A stretch of 64,000 nt of DNA from Aquiflexum lacus (GTDB taxonomy: Bacteria; Bacteroidota; Bacteroidia; Cytophagales; Cyclobacteriaceae), in NCBI RefSeq assembly GCF_015476655.1, contig NZ_JABFHF010000014.1, positions 62,001 to 126,000 of the forward strand, written 5' to 3'. Made by a program: the position numbers and the translations under genes. Position 1 is the first letter of the stretch, and every line of letters begins with the position of its first letter. The notes beneath the pieces are model-generated. The model searched no databases. It was not told the origin of the DNA and saw only the letters and a list, made by a program, of their open reading frames with translations. Shown here piece after piece: positions 55,796 to 64,000 of this stretch.

Positions 55796-56134
55796 TTACT
55801 CATTAATGGCTTTTTCTATTACATGCAGGGAGTCGATGGTTCTAGCATACATCCTGTCCATAGTTTTGACGTCACGCATGTAGTATTCGAGACTCTTTTT
55901 GAAAACAGAATCTGGAACACTATGTTTTTTAAAAACTTCCATTTCAAAATAAGGATACAATAATCGGGAGGAATCATAATGAATAGGAAAAGTACTGACT
56001 AGACCCTCTGCCAAGTGGATATCAACCAATACCTCAACCATTTTATCTTCGCTCAGAATCCCTTCGGGAAGCCTGTTTTTACTACAGGATTGAAGAATAA
56101 AAGTCGACAATAGAACAATGATTAAGTTTTTCAC
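55796..56134 (-). CDS. DUF4296 lipoprotein
   Basis: A 112-residue lipoprotein with signal ending FILQSC (Cys17). The conserved start of the mature part (LPEGILSEDKMVEVLVDIHLAEGLV) and the following YFEMEVFKKHSVPDSVFKKSLEYY match DUF4296, a Bacteroidota family of unknown function. It lies 8 bp upstream of mutS2 on the same strand. Confidence 0.85.
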   Translation of the reverse strand: MKNLIIVLLSTFILQSCSKNRLPEGILSEDKMVEVLVDIHLAEGLVSTFPIHYDSSRLLYPYFEMEVFKKHSVPDSVFKKSLEYYMRDVKTMDRMYARTIDSLHVIEKAINE

Positions 56135-56258
56135 AATTCAAAATTAATCAATTCCTCCAATCAACAAGAAGATTTAACATCTATACCTCATTTCTATTAT
56201 CACATATCATTTTTTAATTCAAATGAGAGCCTTAATTTAGGCCTTTGAAATTACAAGT

Positions 56259-57137
56259 ATGAATCAGATTTTAAAGAAGCTGCGTAGGTATGAAATCAAA
56301 ATCCGGAAGGTTGTCAACAATCAACTTCAGGGGGATTACCAGTCCATTTTCAAAGGAGCAGGACTTGAATTTGATGATTTGAGGCCCTATCAGTACGGGG
56401 ATGACGTCAGGACCATAGAATGGAAAGTGTCCGCAAAAGGTCATGGTACATTCGTAAAAACCTTTCGTGAGGACAAAGATCAATCAGTATACTTCTTGTT
56501 GGACATCAGCGGTTCACAGGATATTGGTGAATTGGGCAGTAAAAAAATTGATAGCAGTAAAGAAATTGCCGGAGTATTGACTTTGGCGGCAATATTTGAG
56601 GGCAGTCAGGTAGGCTTGATATCCTATTCGGACCAAAAAGAAAAAATTATACTTCCGGGAAAGGGTCCTAAGCAAGGAGTCAAAATCATTCAAGGGATCT
56701 TCAATCATGAAAATAAATCCCTGAAAACGAACCTAAAAGAGATGTTCAATTTTGCACTGAACCTCATCAAAAAACGGAGCATCATTATTGTTATATCCGA
56801 TTTTATTGATGAAGGCTATGAGCGACCTTTCAAAGCTTTAGCTGATAAACATGACCTAGTGGCCGTACAGGTCACAGATCCAAGAGAATCGGCATTACCC
56901 TCTTTGGGTATCATTCCCGTATATGATAAGGAACAGGGGAAAACAACTTGGGTAAACACAGCCTTTGGAAGCTTTTCAAAGAAAATTTCCGATACCTTTA
57001 CCAATGAGCGGGATCATCTAAAAAATATCTGTAAAAAAAACCAAATCAATTATCTGGGGGTCAGCACAAAAGACGATATTGTTTTGCCTCTGGTAGAATT
57101 ATTCAAAAAACGTAACCGATCAATGAAACGTGGATAA
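56259..57137 (+). CDS. DUF58 domain protein (Bat operon)
   Basis: A 292-residue cytoplasmic protein. The N-terminal region FKGAGLEFDDLRPYQYGDDVRTIEWKVSAKGHGTFVKTFRED is the DUF58 signature, followed by a von Willebrand A-like fold (VYFLLDISGSQD with DxSxS metal-site residues). In Bacteroidota it accompanies MoxR ATPases and Bat proteins, where it probably aids assembly or stress resistance. No MoxR gene precedes it here. It overlaps the next gene by 8 bp. Confidence 0.9.
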   Translation: MNQILKKLRRYEIKIRKVVNNQLQGDYQSIFKGAGLEFDDLRPYQYGDDVRTIEWKVSAKGHGTFVKTFREDKDQSVYFLLDISGSQDIGELGSKKIDSSKEIAGVLTLAAIFEGSQVGLISYSDQKEKIILPGKGPKQGVKIIQGIFNHENKSLKTNLKEMFNFALNLIKKRSIIIVISDFIDEGYERPFKALADKHDLVAVQVTDPRESALPSLGIIPVYDKEQGKTTWVNTAFGSFSKKISDTFTNERDHLKNICKKNQINYLGVSTKDDIVLPLVELFKKRNRSMKRG

Positions 57138-58029
57138 GGTCAAATTCTTATTTATTCTATTCTCTTTTTACCTTTCTACTTTCCCCCTCATTGCCCAGGA
57201 CATTGAGGTAGAAGGTTATTTTCAGCAAGACTCCGCCAAGTTGGGTGAGAGGGTTGCTTATGTGCTTAAGGCAAAATATAAAGAGGGTGTCAATGTCATT
57301 TTCCCCGATTCTACTTTCAATTTCTCCCCATTTGTCCTTCTGGAGAAAAAAACTTATATCTCCACCACTCAGGATGAAATCACTTTGGATAGCGCCGTTT
57401 ATTATATATCGAACTTTTCATTGGATCCTGTAGCAAAACTCTCTTTGCCTGTATATGAGATTTTTAGGTATGACAGTTTGATACATCGGCCTTTGGAGGC
57501 TGAACTTGCCCTAAAACTAACTATAGATCAGATTCCACAAGAATTGAGTTTTCAGGATAACAACGTCTACCAACCTATTCCTACCGAATTCAATATCTTC
57601 ATTTTAGGGGCCATATTGGCGGTGTTAGCAATTTTGGTTCTGGTATTGCTTTTCTTTTTTGGAGCTAAAATCAAACGCCAATGGAATATTTGGCTTGAGA
57701 AACAGAAATACAAAAGATTTGTTAAAAGATGGCAAAATGCAGAGGTTGCATTTACGTCAAATCCCGATATGGACCAAGCAGATGAACTTCTGGGCTTATG
57801 GAAGGCTTATATGGAACACCTAAAAAACAAACCTTTTAGGGAATGGACGACGACCGAAATTTCTGATTTTCTGGACAACAAAGAAATCATCAAAGATTTC
57901 AGGTCGATAGAAATGGTGATTTATGCTGGAAAAGAAGGGAAAGATATATTGGCAACCTGCAACAATCTAAAGGAAATCTGTACAGATTCCTTCAAGAAAA
58001 AGATAACAGCACAAGATGAACCCAAATAA
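57130..58029 (+). CDS. BatD-like membrane protein
   Basis: A 299-residue protein starting at GTG 57130. A signal peptide (FLFILFSFYLSTFPLIAQ) precedes a periplasmic beta-domain (DIEVEGYFQQDSAKLGERVAYVLKAKYKEGVNVIFPDSTF) of BatD-type, then one TM helix (about 156-178) and a cytoplasmic domain with FVKRWQNAEVAFTS and PFREWTTTEISDFL. It probably helps the VWA protein downstream in a membrane complex (inference from context). It overlaps both neighbours (8 and 14 bp). Confidence 0.75.
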   Translation: MDKVKFLFILFSFYLSTFPLIAQDIEVEGYFQQDSAKLGERVAYVLKAKYKEGVNVIFPDSTFNFSPFVLLEKKTYISTTQDEITLDSAVYYISNFSLDPVAKLSLPVYEIFRYDSLIHRPLEAELALKLTIDQIPQELSFQDNNVYQPIPTEFNIFILGAILAVLAILVLVLLFFFGAKIKRQWNIWLEKQKYKRFVKRWQNAEVAFTSNPDMDQADELLGLWKAYMEHLKNKPFREWTTTEISDFLDNKEIIKDFRSIEMVIYAGKEGKDILATCNNLKEICTDSFKKKITAQDEPK

Positions 58030-59062
58030 TATCTCAGATTTTTTTTCCTGGTATTGGTATCTGCCCGATACATTTAGATCTTTTGAATGGGAAAACCTTT
58101 GGGCACTGCATCTGATATGGATTGCTCCATTGATTATGCTATTGAGGAAATTTATCAAGTTTCTGAAAAATCCTGTTCTTGAACTTTCGCTGCCCGGTTC
58201 CGTGTCGCAAAACAATCCTTGGACATATCTCAGGTTGATACCTGGGCTATTTTTTATTTTTGCGGTATGGTTAATGATCATTGCCCTCGCAAGACCACAA
58301 AAAACAAATGAACGGGTAGAGCAGTACACCGAGGGTATAGACATTATGCTGGTGATGGATATTTCAGAATCCATGGACCTCCAAGACTTCAAACCCAACA
58401 GACTGGAATCTGCAAAGGGAACTGCCATAGACTTTATCAACGGACGATTTGGTGATAGGATTGGCGTAGTGATTTTTTCAGGAGAAGCATATTCTTTAGC
58501 CCCACTGACCAACGATTATCCCCTATTGACTGACCTGATCAAAGACATTTCTTTCAATATGATGGATGCCAAAGGAACTGCTATTGGAAGTGCGCTTGCA
58601 TCAGGCACGAACAGGATTAGGGAGTCAGACTCAAAAAGCAAAGTCATGATTCTACTCAGTGACGGAGAAAACAACGCCGGAAATGTAGACCCATTGTATG
58701 CAGCACAATTGGCCTCGGCCATGGAAATCAAGATTTATACCATTGCTGTAGGAAAGGATGGTATGGTGCCTTATGGCGTGGATTTCTTTGGGAGACCACA
58801 GATGATCGAAAGTTATCTTGACGAGACCACTTTAAGGGAAATCGCAAGGATCGGTGAAGGAAGATTTTTCAGAGCCTCTGATGACAATGCCCTTCAGCAG
58901 ATTTTTGATCAGATTGACGAAATGGAAAAAGCTGAGATCATTGAATCCCGCTACAAAGAAACTGTTGATTATTACAGGGTCTACCTATTTTGGGGGATTA
59001 TGCTGTTCTTGATTTGGCTTGGACTGAAAAGTACATTCTTTAATAATTTCTTGTTGGATTAA
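58016..59062 (+). CDS. batA: VWA-domain membrane protein BatA
   Basis: A 348-residue protein with an N-terminal TM region (IAPLIMLLRKFIKFL and IPGLFFIFAVWLMIIALARP), a von Willebrand A domain with MIDAS motif VMDISESMD (about 112-120), GTAIGSAL and LLSDGENNAG, and a C-terminal TM (about 322-342). This layout is that of BatA in Bacteroides and Flavobacterium aerotolerance-type operons. BatB, BatC and a MoxR ATPase are missing from the vicinity; the next gene runs the other way. Confidence 0.88.
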   Translation: MNPNNISDFFSWYWYLPDTFRSFEWENLWALHLIWIAPLIMLLRKFIKFLKNPVLELSLPGSVSQNNPWTYLRLIPGLFFIFAVWLMIIALARPQKTNERVEQYTEGIDIMLVMDISESMDLQDFKPNRLESAKGTAIDFINGRFGDRIGVVIFSGEAYSLAPLTNDYPLLTDLIKDISFNMMDAKGTAIGSALASGTNRIRESDSKSKVMILLSDGENNAGNVDPLYAAQLASAMEIKIYTIAVGKDGMVPYGVDFFGRPQMIESYLDETTLREIARIGEGRFFRASDDNALQQIFDQIDEMEKAEIIESRYKETVDYYRVYLFWGIMLFLIWLGLKSTFFNNFLLD

Positions 59063-59066
59063 AAAC

Positions 59067-60152
59067 TCAGCCCTCCACCCAAGTCCTCTTCTTCCATTCC
59101 TCCAACCTTCTATCCATTACCCTAAACCACAATGCGGGAAATAAGGCCAAGATGATCATGGCAGAATATCCTTGGGGCAATTGGGGACTTTCGTCATAAT
59201 GGTTAAGAATTTGATAGCGCTTGTAGGCAAAAGCATGGTGGTCCGAATGTCGCTGTAGCTGAAACAAAAGGAAATTGCTGACCATATGGCTGGCATTCCA
59301 GGAATGTAAAGGTGTAACTTTCTCATATCGGCCATTTGGTAAAAGTTTTCTGACCATCCCATAATGCTCGATATAATTGACCAATTCCAAAAGGCTGAAA
59401 GCAAAAAAACTCTGCACAAAAAAGAAGATTGGAATCTCCCAAACAAACCTGCTTTGAATCAAGGAAAACATGAGGGTAAACGATCCGACAAAAATTATTG
59501 GAGTAAATACAAATTGAATCATTTGATTTTGAACAGACCAAAAAGGAATACCTTTTTTCTGCAATCTTTCATTTTCCAAATGAAGCGCACTGATAAAACC
59601 ATCCTTCACAGACCTCCACCAAAAGTTATAGAATGTTTCCCCGAACCTACTCGTAGCAGGGTCTTGTGGTGTCGCCACTCTTACATGATGTCCCCGATTA
59701 TGTTCAATAAAAAAATGCATGTAGCATACTGTCATCAAGAGCACCTTGGAATAAAACTGTTCCAATTTTTCTGGCTTATGACCCAATTCATGTGCTACTG
59801 TAATCCCCACCCCTCCTGTGACCAAAGCCATCCCTGTGCTGAATGCATGCCATTCCAGAATGGAGAGTGCGGTGGAAGAAATAACCGAAAACCCCCAAAC
59901 CAAAATCCCTAATTGCACATACACCCAAATGAATGTAACCAATCTATAAAACCTCTTTTTCGCCACTGCTGAAATCTCACTTTCAGGAACATTTGATTTA
60001 TCGGTTTTGATCAGGTAATCCATGACCGGCACTAGGATAAAAACAAAAGCATGTATGATCAACAGGTTCCACCCGCCCAAGAAAAATCCTACCACCAACA
60101 AAATGGGGAGAATAAAGGCTGAATAAAACCCGATTTTTTTCAAATGCTTCAT
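59067..60152 (-). CDS. Alkane 1-monooxygenase-like (AlkB family)
   Basis: A 361-residue membrane non-heme di-iron monooxygenase. The family histidine boxes are all present: HELGHK (about 120-125), EHNRGHH (about 149-155), LQRHSDHH near residue 293, plus NYIEHYGM near 261. Five to six TM helices surround them. These enzymes hydroxylate terminal carbons of alkanes or related lipids. No rubredoxin or rubredoxin-reductase gene is adjacent, so its electron source and substrate are unknown. Confidence 0.93.
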   Translation of the reverse strand: MKHLKKIGFYSAFILPILLVVGFFLGGWNLLIIHAFVFILVPVMDYLIKTDKSNVPESEISAVAKKRFYRLVTFIWVYVQLGILVWGFSVISSTALSILEWHAFSTGMALVTGGVGITVAHELGHKPEKLEQFYSKVLLMTVCYMHFFIEHNRGHHVRVATPQDPATSRFGETFYNFWWRSVKDGFISALHLENERLQKKGIPFWSVQNQMIQFVFTPIIFVGSFTLMFSLIQSRFVWEIPIFFFVQSFFAFSLLELVNYIEHYGMVRKLLPNGRYEKVTPLHSWNASHMVSNFLLFQLQRHSDHHAFAYKRYQILNHYDESPQLPQGYSAMIILALFPALWFRVMDRRLEEWKKRTWVEG

Positions 60153-60224
60153 GCCATCAAGATAGATAATCAGGATGAAAAAAGAAACAACCGATTCAAA
60201 TCATCATTTTGAAGTTACTTGATT

Positions 60225-60854
60225 TCACTCTGCAAAAATATCCTTCGTAAGGTCCTCAAAAAGAATATAGGTAGCATAGAAGCTAATCGGTACACTCACC
60301 AATAATCCTAAACCAAAGGTCAATAGACCTAAAACATTGATCACGATGATGACCAAAGTAAACAGAAAGAATTTAAGCCATCGTGCTGTGATCAACTTCC
60401 TGCTTTCTTCCATGGCAGTCCAAAAATCAAAGCCTCCAAATATTGCCATCAATACAGAGAAACTATAGGCCACAGCAAGGTATACCCCCGGTATTACAAA
60501 GAGAACCAATCCAAAAGCGGTAAGGACTTGTCCTATCAACCAGATGGCGAAAATGGGCATGTAGAAATTGAACCCTTTAAAGAAATCAGGGTAAACAACC
60601 TTTTGCTTTAAGGATAGCTTATTGGCTACAAGGTAAAAACCAGAATACAGAGGTGGTGAAAGAAAAATACTTTGCAGAAATGCGAAATCTTTGAGGTACA
60701 AAAATGCGAGAAGTTGTAAGGAAAAAATGAACATCACAAAAGCTGAACTTTGCAAGGGTTCTTTCAAATACATCTGCCATGCCCGGATAAAGATCTCTTG
60801 GATATCAAAGTCGTATCCACTTTCCCTTAACGATGCCAATTTCTCTTTACTCAT
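60225..60854 (-). CDS. Polytopic membrane protein of unknown function
   Basis: A 209-residue protein with a cytoplasmic start (MSKEKLASLRESGYDFDIQEIFIRAWQMYLKEP) and about five hydrophobic helices (about 38-55, 60-78, 98-120, 125-140, 158-195). The pattern IPGVYLAVAYSFSVLMAIFGGFDFWTAMEESRKL resembles the glycerophosphoryl-diester-phosphodiesterase-membrane/DUF975-like group of small membrane proteins. No function can be assigned. The cystathionine beta-synthase-like gene upstream ends before a terminator, so it is transcribed separately. Confidence 0.75.
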   Translation of the reverse strand: MSKEKLASLRESGYDFDIQEIFIRAWQMYLKEPLQSSAFVMFIFSLQLLAFLYLKDFAFLQSIFLSPPLYSGFYLVANKLSLKQKVVYPDFFKGFNFYMPIFAIWLIGQVLTAFGLVLFVIPGVYLAVAYSFSVLMAIFGGFDFWTAMEESRKLITARWLKFFLFTLVIIVINVLGLLTFGLGLLVSVPISFYATYILFEDLTKDIFAE

Positions 60855-60877
60855 GGGTTAATCTGTTGTTTTACAGA

Positions 60878-60903
60878 ATAAAGGCAAGGAAAATATCCTT
60901 GCC
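60878..60903 (-). terminator. Terminator of the cystathionine beta-synthase-like gene
   Basis: GGCAAGGA (60883-60890) and TCCTTGCC (60896-60903) form a perfect 8-bp stem with a 5-base loop. On the minus strand it is followed by TTTATT (complement of 60877-60882). It lies between the 60958 gene and the 60854 gene start. Confidence 0.7.
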
Positions 60904-60957
60904 GTTATTGCTAATCAATTTTTAATTTTAAAATCTTACAATTTTACAATATCAGAC

Positions 60958-62325
60958 TCACTTCGTCATCGCCTCCAAAATATCATGCTTCGTCACAATA
61001 TGCACCTGATGGTTATCATCTCTGACAAGGACTGCTTTCGCAGTGTCAAGCATAGAAGATAATACATCCAATGTACTATCCAAAGCTACAAACTTCATGG
61101 GGTCTTCCATTACATCTGCTACTGCAGCATCTTTCAATTCGGGGTTTTCGATGATTTTTGAAAGGAGTTTGCTGTCTGTGATGCTTCCGACCACATGCCC
61201 ATCTTCCATCACAGGGATCTGCGAAACACTTTTGCTGTTCATCAGGTTGATGGTATCTTTTACGCTATCCGTTTTTTTGGAAACCAGCAGTTGATAGCTT
61301 CCATTTCGAGAAGAAATGATATCTCTTGCTGTTCCGAAAGTTTTGTCTTCTAAGAAGCCGTGATTTCTCATCCAATCATCATTGTAAATCTTACCGAGGT
61401 AGCGGGTACCATGGTCAGGAAGAATAATCACCATCCTGTCCCCTTCTTTAAGATTTTCCTTAGCATATTCCAATGCGCCGTGAACAGCTGACCCACATGA
61501 CCAACCCACAAATAAGCCTTCTTCTTTAGATAACCTTCTTGTCATCACTGCAGCATCTTTATCCGTCACTTTTATGAAATGATCGATCACAGAAAAGTCA
61601 ACATTCTTAGGCAATATATCTTCCCCAATTCCTTCAGTCAGGTATGGATATACTTCATTTTCATCAAACACGCCTGTTTCTTTGTATTTTTTAAATACCG
61701 ATCCATAGGTATCAATTCCTACTGTGATAATATCGGGATTTTGTTCTTTTAGGTATTTGGCTGTACCGCACATCGAACCTCCCGTCCCCACTCCTGCGGC
61801 ATAATGGGTGATTATTCCTTCCGTATCTCTCCAGATTTCAGGTCCGGTAGTTTCATAATGGGCCAATGAATTGGAAAGGTTATCGTACTGATTGGGATAA
61901 AAGGAATTGGGAATATCGTTGTTAAGTTTTCTGGCTACGGAATAATAAGATCTTGGATCCTCGGGTGAAACATTGGTGGGACAAACAATTACCTCAGCAC
62001 CAACTGCTTTGAGGATATCTATTTTTTCTTTGGATTGCTTATCTGCCATGGTAAAAATACACTTATAACCTTTAGCAATAGCCGCCAAAGCCAGGCCCAT
62101 CCCTGTATTTCCACTTGTCCCCTCAATGATGGTACCTCCAGGTTTTAGCATCCCTGACTCTTCAGCATCTTCCACCATCTTGATGGCCATACGGTCTTTC
62201 ATAGAGTTGCCAGGATTGAAATATTCAACTTTTACGAGAATTTCTCCTTTTATGCCTTTGTTTAATTTATTGAGTCTAATCATAGGCGTATTTCCTATGG
62301 TCTCGATAATGGAATTATATATCAT
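60958..62325 (-). CDS. Cystathionine beta-synthase-like PLP enzyme with CBS domains
   Basis: A 455-residue enzyme: PLP fold-type II domain with substrate-binding NPGNSMKDRMA (schiff-base Lys43), SGNTGMGLA (about 69-77) and GTGGSMCGTAKYL (about 181-193), then a pair of CBS domains (about 335-455). This layout is that of cystathionine beta-synthase; a cysteine synthase role cannot be excluded. It would condense serine (or acetylserine) with homocysteine (or sulfide). An ahcY gene in the window produces homocysteine. The CBS pair may bind an adenosyl ligand. A perfect palindrome stands five bases before the ATG. Confidence 0.92.
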   Translation of the reverse strand: MIYNSIIETIGNTPMIRLNKLNKGIKGEILVKVEYFNPGNSMKDRMAIKMVEDAEESGMLKPGGTIIEGTSGNTGMGLALAAIAKGYKCIFTMADKQSKEKIDILKAVGAEVIVCPTNVSPEDPRSYYSVARKLNNDIPNSFYPNQYDNLSNSLAHYETTGPEIWRDTEGIITHYAAGVGTGGSMCGTAKYLKEQNPDIITVGIDTYGSVFKKYKETGVFDENEVYPYLTEGIGEDILPKNVDFSVIDHFIKVTDKDAAVMTRRLSKEEGLFVGWSCGSAVHGALEYAKENLKEGDRMVIILPDHGTRYLGKIYNDDWMRNHGFLEDKTFGTARDIISSRNGSYQLLVSKKTDSVKDTINLMNSKSVSQIPVMEDGHVVGSITDSKLLSKIIENPELKDAAVADVMEDPMKFVALDSTLDVLSSMLDTAKAVLVRDDNHQVHIVTKHDILEAMTK

Positions 62326-62329
62326 AATA

Positions 62330-62350
62330 TTCGGGTTCTATTGACCCGAA
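62330..62350 (-). promoter_or_regulatory. Palindrome next to the cystathionine beta-synthase-like start
   Basis: TTCGGGT (62330-62336) and ACCCGAA (62344-62350) form a perfect 7-bp inverted repeat with a 7-base centre, ending 4 bases before the start codon (ATG 62325). It may be an operator or an RNA hairpin that masks the start. Confidence 0.55.
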
Positions 62351-62428
62351 AGTTACGAATATTTTTATACCTGTTGGGAAATTCACAGCCCTATCCAAAT
62401 AATATTTTGAATTGGATGAATAAATGGA

Positions 62429-63313
62429 TTAGCTTGGATTGCTGACAGTATCTACCGGGACAGCATATTCATCTACCAGCGCAACGGCACCATGAATGGC
62501 AGTTTCGTCCAGGTCCGAAATTAGAATTTTGAGATTTGCACTGACCGAGGGGTATTTGAAAGTCGCAATATTTGCCTCCATGCTGTCTTTAAAAAAAGGA
62601 TAAGCCTTTCTGATTGATCCTCCCAGTACAATAGCCTGGGGAGCCAGAGTATAAAGGATATTTTTGATCAATTCTCCCAAGTGATACCCATATTCCTCAT
62701 ACGCTTTCAATGCAATTTTATCTCCCTGAGCGGCTTTTTTTGATAAAGATTTAGCCTTAGCATGATATTTAGAATGAAAAAATTTACTGCTGCAATAAAA
62801 CTCAAAGTCCTGGTCAAGATAAGGGGCCGAACACCATTCACCCGCTGCACAATTAAATCCACAGTACAAATGGCCATTGACAATAATTCCTGCACCAAGT
62901 CCTGTTCCCAATGTAATGCCGACTACATGTTGATACACTTGGGCAGCTCCAAATTTATATTCACCCAAAGCAAAACAATTTGCGTCGTTGTTGATATAAA
63001 CCGGTTTGGCAAATCTAGCTTCCAAAAACTCCCGCAAATGTACTCTCCTAAAAGAGGGTATATTTTCTAAATTAAGAACTACGCCGTTGTCCGTATCAAT
63101 CAAACCGGGTATACCTATTCCTATGGCAAAAAAATCATGGTGAAGGTAAGAAGAAATCAGGTCTGCAATGGTTTCCAGAATTGATTCCTGACTCTCATGG
63201 GAAGGGGTGGATATTGTTCTGATATCTAAAAGATCTGATCCAACAAGTACACCAGCCTTGATATTGGTACCTCCAATATCCAATCCAAGAATAGGTTTTT
63301 CGGTTTTTAGCAT
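62429..63313 (-). CDS. ROK family sugar kinase
   Basis: A 294-residue ROK protein from ATG 63313; a TTG nine codons upstream is less likely. The ATP-binding phosphate-1 motif LGLDIGGTNIKAGV is at the N-terminus (about 8-21), GIGIPGLIDT near residue 78 and INNDANCFALGE near 111. The usual zinc-site and sugar motif GxxGxAGExGH reads FNCAAGEWCSAPYLD, with Cys in place of His, and lacks the CxCGxxGC cluster. It may phosphorylate glucose, N-acetylglucosamine or a related sugar. It is upstream-adjacent to a PIG-L-like gene of possible amino-sugar metabolism. Confidence 0.85.
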   Translation of the reverse strand: MLKTEKPILGLDIGGTNIKAGVLVGSDLLDIRTISTPSHESQESILETIADLISSYLHHDFFAIGIGIPGLIDTDNGVVLNLENIPSFRRVHLREFLEARFAKPVYINNDANCFALGEYKFGAAQVYQHVVGITLGTGLGAGIIVNGHLYCGFNCAAGEWCSAPYLDQDFEFYCSSKFFHSKYHAKAKSLSKKAAQGDKIALKAYEEYGYHLGELIKNILYTLAPQAIVLGGSIRKAYPFFKDSMEANIATFKYPSVSANLKILISDLDETAIHGAVALVDEYAVPVDTVSNPS

Positions 63314-63341
63314 AAAAACAGGTTTTAAAAGGCTTTTCAAC

Positions 63342-63377
63342 GGAAAAAGAAGAATGAAAAATCATTCTCCTTTTTCC
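63342..63377 (-). terminator. Long hairpin between PIG-L-like gene and ROK kinase
   Basis: GGAAAAAG-a-AGAATGA (63342-63357) is complementary to TCATTCT-c-CTTTTTCC (63362-63377): a 16-bp stem with one mismatch and a 4-base loop. It lies 24 bp past the stop of the minus-strand gene ending at 63401. The T-rich arm makes it a plausible terminator or processing site. Confidence 0.6.
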
Positions 63378-63400
63378 CTGTGCTGGTTTGGGAGCGTAAT

Positions 63401-64000
63401 TTATAACATTCCTTCAATAGATTTTTCCAGTTCTCTGGCATGGGCAAGAAATTCCTCAACGTTCATGTCCTTGAAAAAGATCAATCCATGACTTGACCTG
63501 ACTTTTGAAGTTTCATGCTGATAGAAGTAATTCTTACCCAATAGCAGTTGGATGTCATTCAATTGTCCTACCCAAGTTCTTTTGGCAACGGTACTGAATT
63601 TGCCATTGTGACTATAACTAGGGAAAGATGCATTCACCTGACTCAGGTAGCAATTTGCAAAAGAATCTTCCATCACGGACATATCTCCCAAAGAAACCGG
63701 GACAATTACATTGGCTTCATGCGGCTCAAATTTAAACCAAACATTTCTATAACCGATTATCCTCAATTCGCTGAGATCTTTCTCCTCTCCCCATTGCCGC
63801 ACCGCCTCTGCGGTAGCCTGAAGTACTTTGTAGTGTGTGTCCGGACCTGAGCCTTCAGGATCCAGTGTCAAGCTTATTTTTGTTGGGTTAATTTTCTTAA
63901 ACATTTCCACAATTGGAACCACATCTCGTTTTTTATCAGGCTGCTCGGTAAAAATATCACCGGTATAAAAACCCAATCTCAAATGATGGACGTTTTTCAC
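63401..64000 (-). CDS. Partial PIG-L/LmbE-like protein (NagB-fusion type), start beyond window
   Basis: C-terminal 199 residues of a longer gene whose start lies beyond base 64000. The visible part has IVEMFKKINPTKISLTLDPEGSGPDTHYKVLQATAEAVRQW and ELRIIGYRNVWFKFEPHEAN. In position these match the deacetylase-like PIG-L region (DPHGTH-type motif) that is fused to glucosamine-6-phosphate deaminase in many Bacteroidota. The motif's His is in THYK. With the ROK kinase next door this points to amino-sugar catabolism, but the N-terminal NagB domain itself is not visible. Confidence 0.6.
   Translation of the reverse strand: MKNVHHLRLGFYTGDIFTEQPDKKRDVVPIVEMFKKINPTKISLTLDPEGSGPDTHYKVLQATAEAVRQWGEEKDLSELRIIGYRNVWFKFEPHEANVIVPVSLGDMSVMEDSFANCYLSQVNASFPSYSHNGKFSTVAKRTWVGQLNDIQLLLGKNYFYQHETSKVRSSHGLIFFKDMNVEEFLAHARELEKSIEGML

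Noticed and set aside
59364-59912. 182-codon plus-strand open frame
   Set aside because: It is antisense to the AlkB-type monooxygenase, which has all histidine boxes; the translation shows no domain and no start signal.

Overview
The window looks like chromosomal DNA of a Bacteroidota bacterium of the order Cytophagales, most likely family Cyclobacteriaceae (taxonomic inference). Supporting signs are the AT-rich sequence, weak Shine-Dalgarno signals, TAnnTTTG-type promoters, the LpxC-FabZ fusion, a PorX-type T9SS regulator, Bat-operon genes, DUF4296, DUF4924 and HYC_CC_PP family proteins, and many small SSC-type lipoproteins. No prophage, CRISPR array, rRNA operon or complete insertion sequence was seen.

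Layout. 1-3313: a CusA/CzcA-type metal-efflux RND pump, cut by the left edge, with a small HYC_CC_PP protein upstream. 4138-7444: a frameshifted outer-membrane barrel gene, an AAA_14/DUF4143 ATPase preceded by two inverted-repeat boxes, and a lipoprotein/barrel pair. 7577-16871: housekeeping block with a secreted protein, a dienoyl-CoA-reductase-like SDR, a lipoprotein, ahcY, birA, rsfS, ftsH, lpxH and a secreted propeller-like protein. 17088-23221: a SlyD-like FKBP, an NtrC-type regulator with its kinase, a lipoprotein, and a metallophosphoesterase coupled to a glycosyltransferase. 23582-30539: a GH63-type glucosidase, rnhB, a DsrE-like protein, tRNA-Leu(GAG), folD and lepA. 30656-34551: a scarred accessory patch with an orphan antitoxin-like gene, a truncated second copy of a helicase C-terminus, a 92-bp inverted-repeat element, a broken MNT/HepT module and the intact Upf1-like helicase. 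34611-37285: AcpH, a membrane protein, a porin and pyrophosphatase.

37589-44484 is the most unusual block. An E1/ThiF-nitroreductase fusion (Rv1355c/MoeY type), a GNAT-like predicted acyltransferase, a 7TM-DISM histidine kinase and a receiver-kinase hybrid lie head to tail with overlaps or 4-bp gaps. A stand-alone receiver paralogous to the hybrid's receiver is transcribed divergently. I read it as a dedicated biosynthesis-plus-signalling cassette whose product is unknown.

44481-52858 holds ald, tsaE, porX, an HD phosphohydrolase and the early lipid A genes lpxD, lpxC-fabZ and lpxA, followed by an ABC ATPase. 52906-64000 holds a lipoprotein, mutS2, a DUF4296 lipoprotein, a short Bat-type set (DUF58, BatD-like, BatA), an AlkB-type monooxygenase, a membrane protein, a cystathionine beta-synthase-like enzyme with a palindrome next to its start, a ROK sugar kinase and a partial PIG-L-type gene.

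Lipid A synthesis is well represented: LpxH, LpxD, LpxC-FabZ, LpxA and a second LpxH-like phosphoesterase. All functional calls rest on motifs and remembered family features; no database search was possible.
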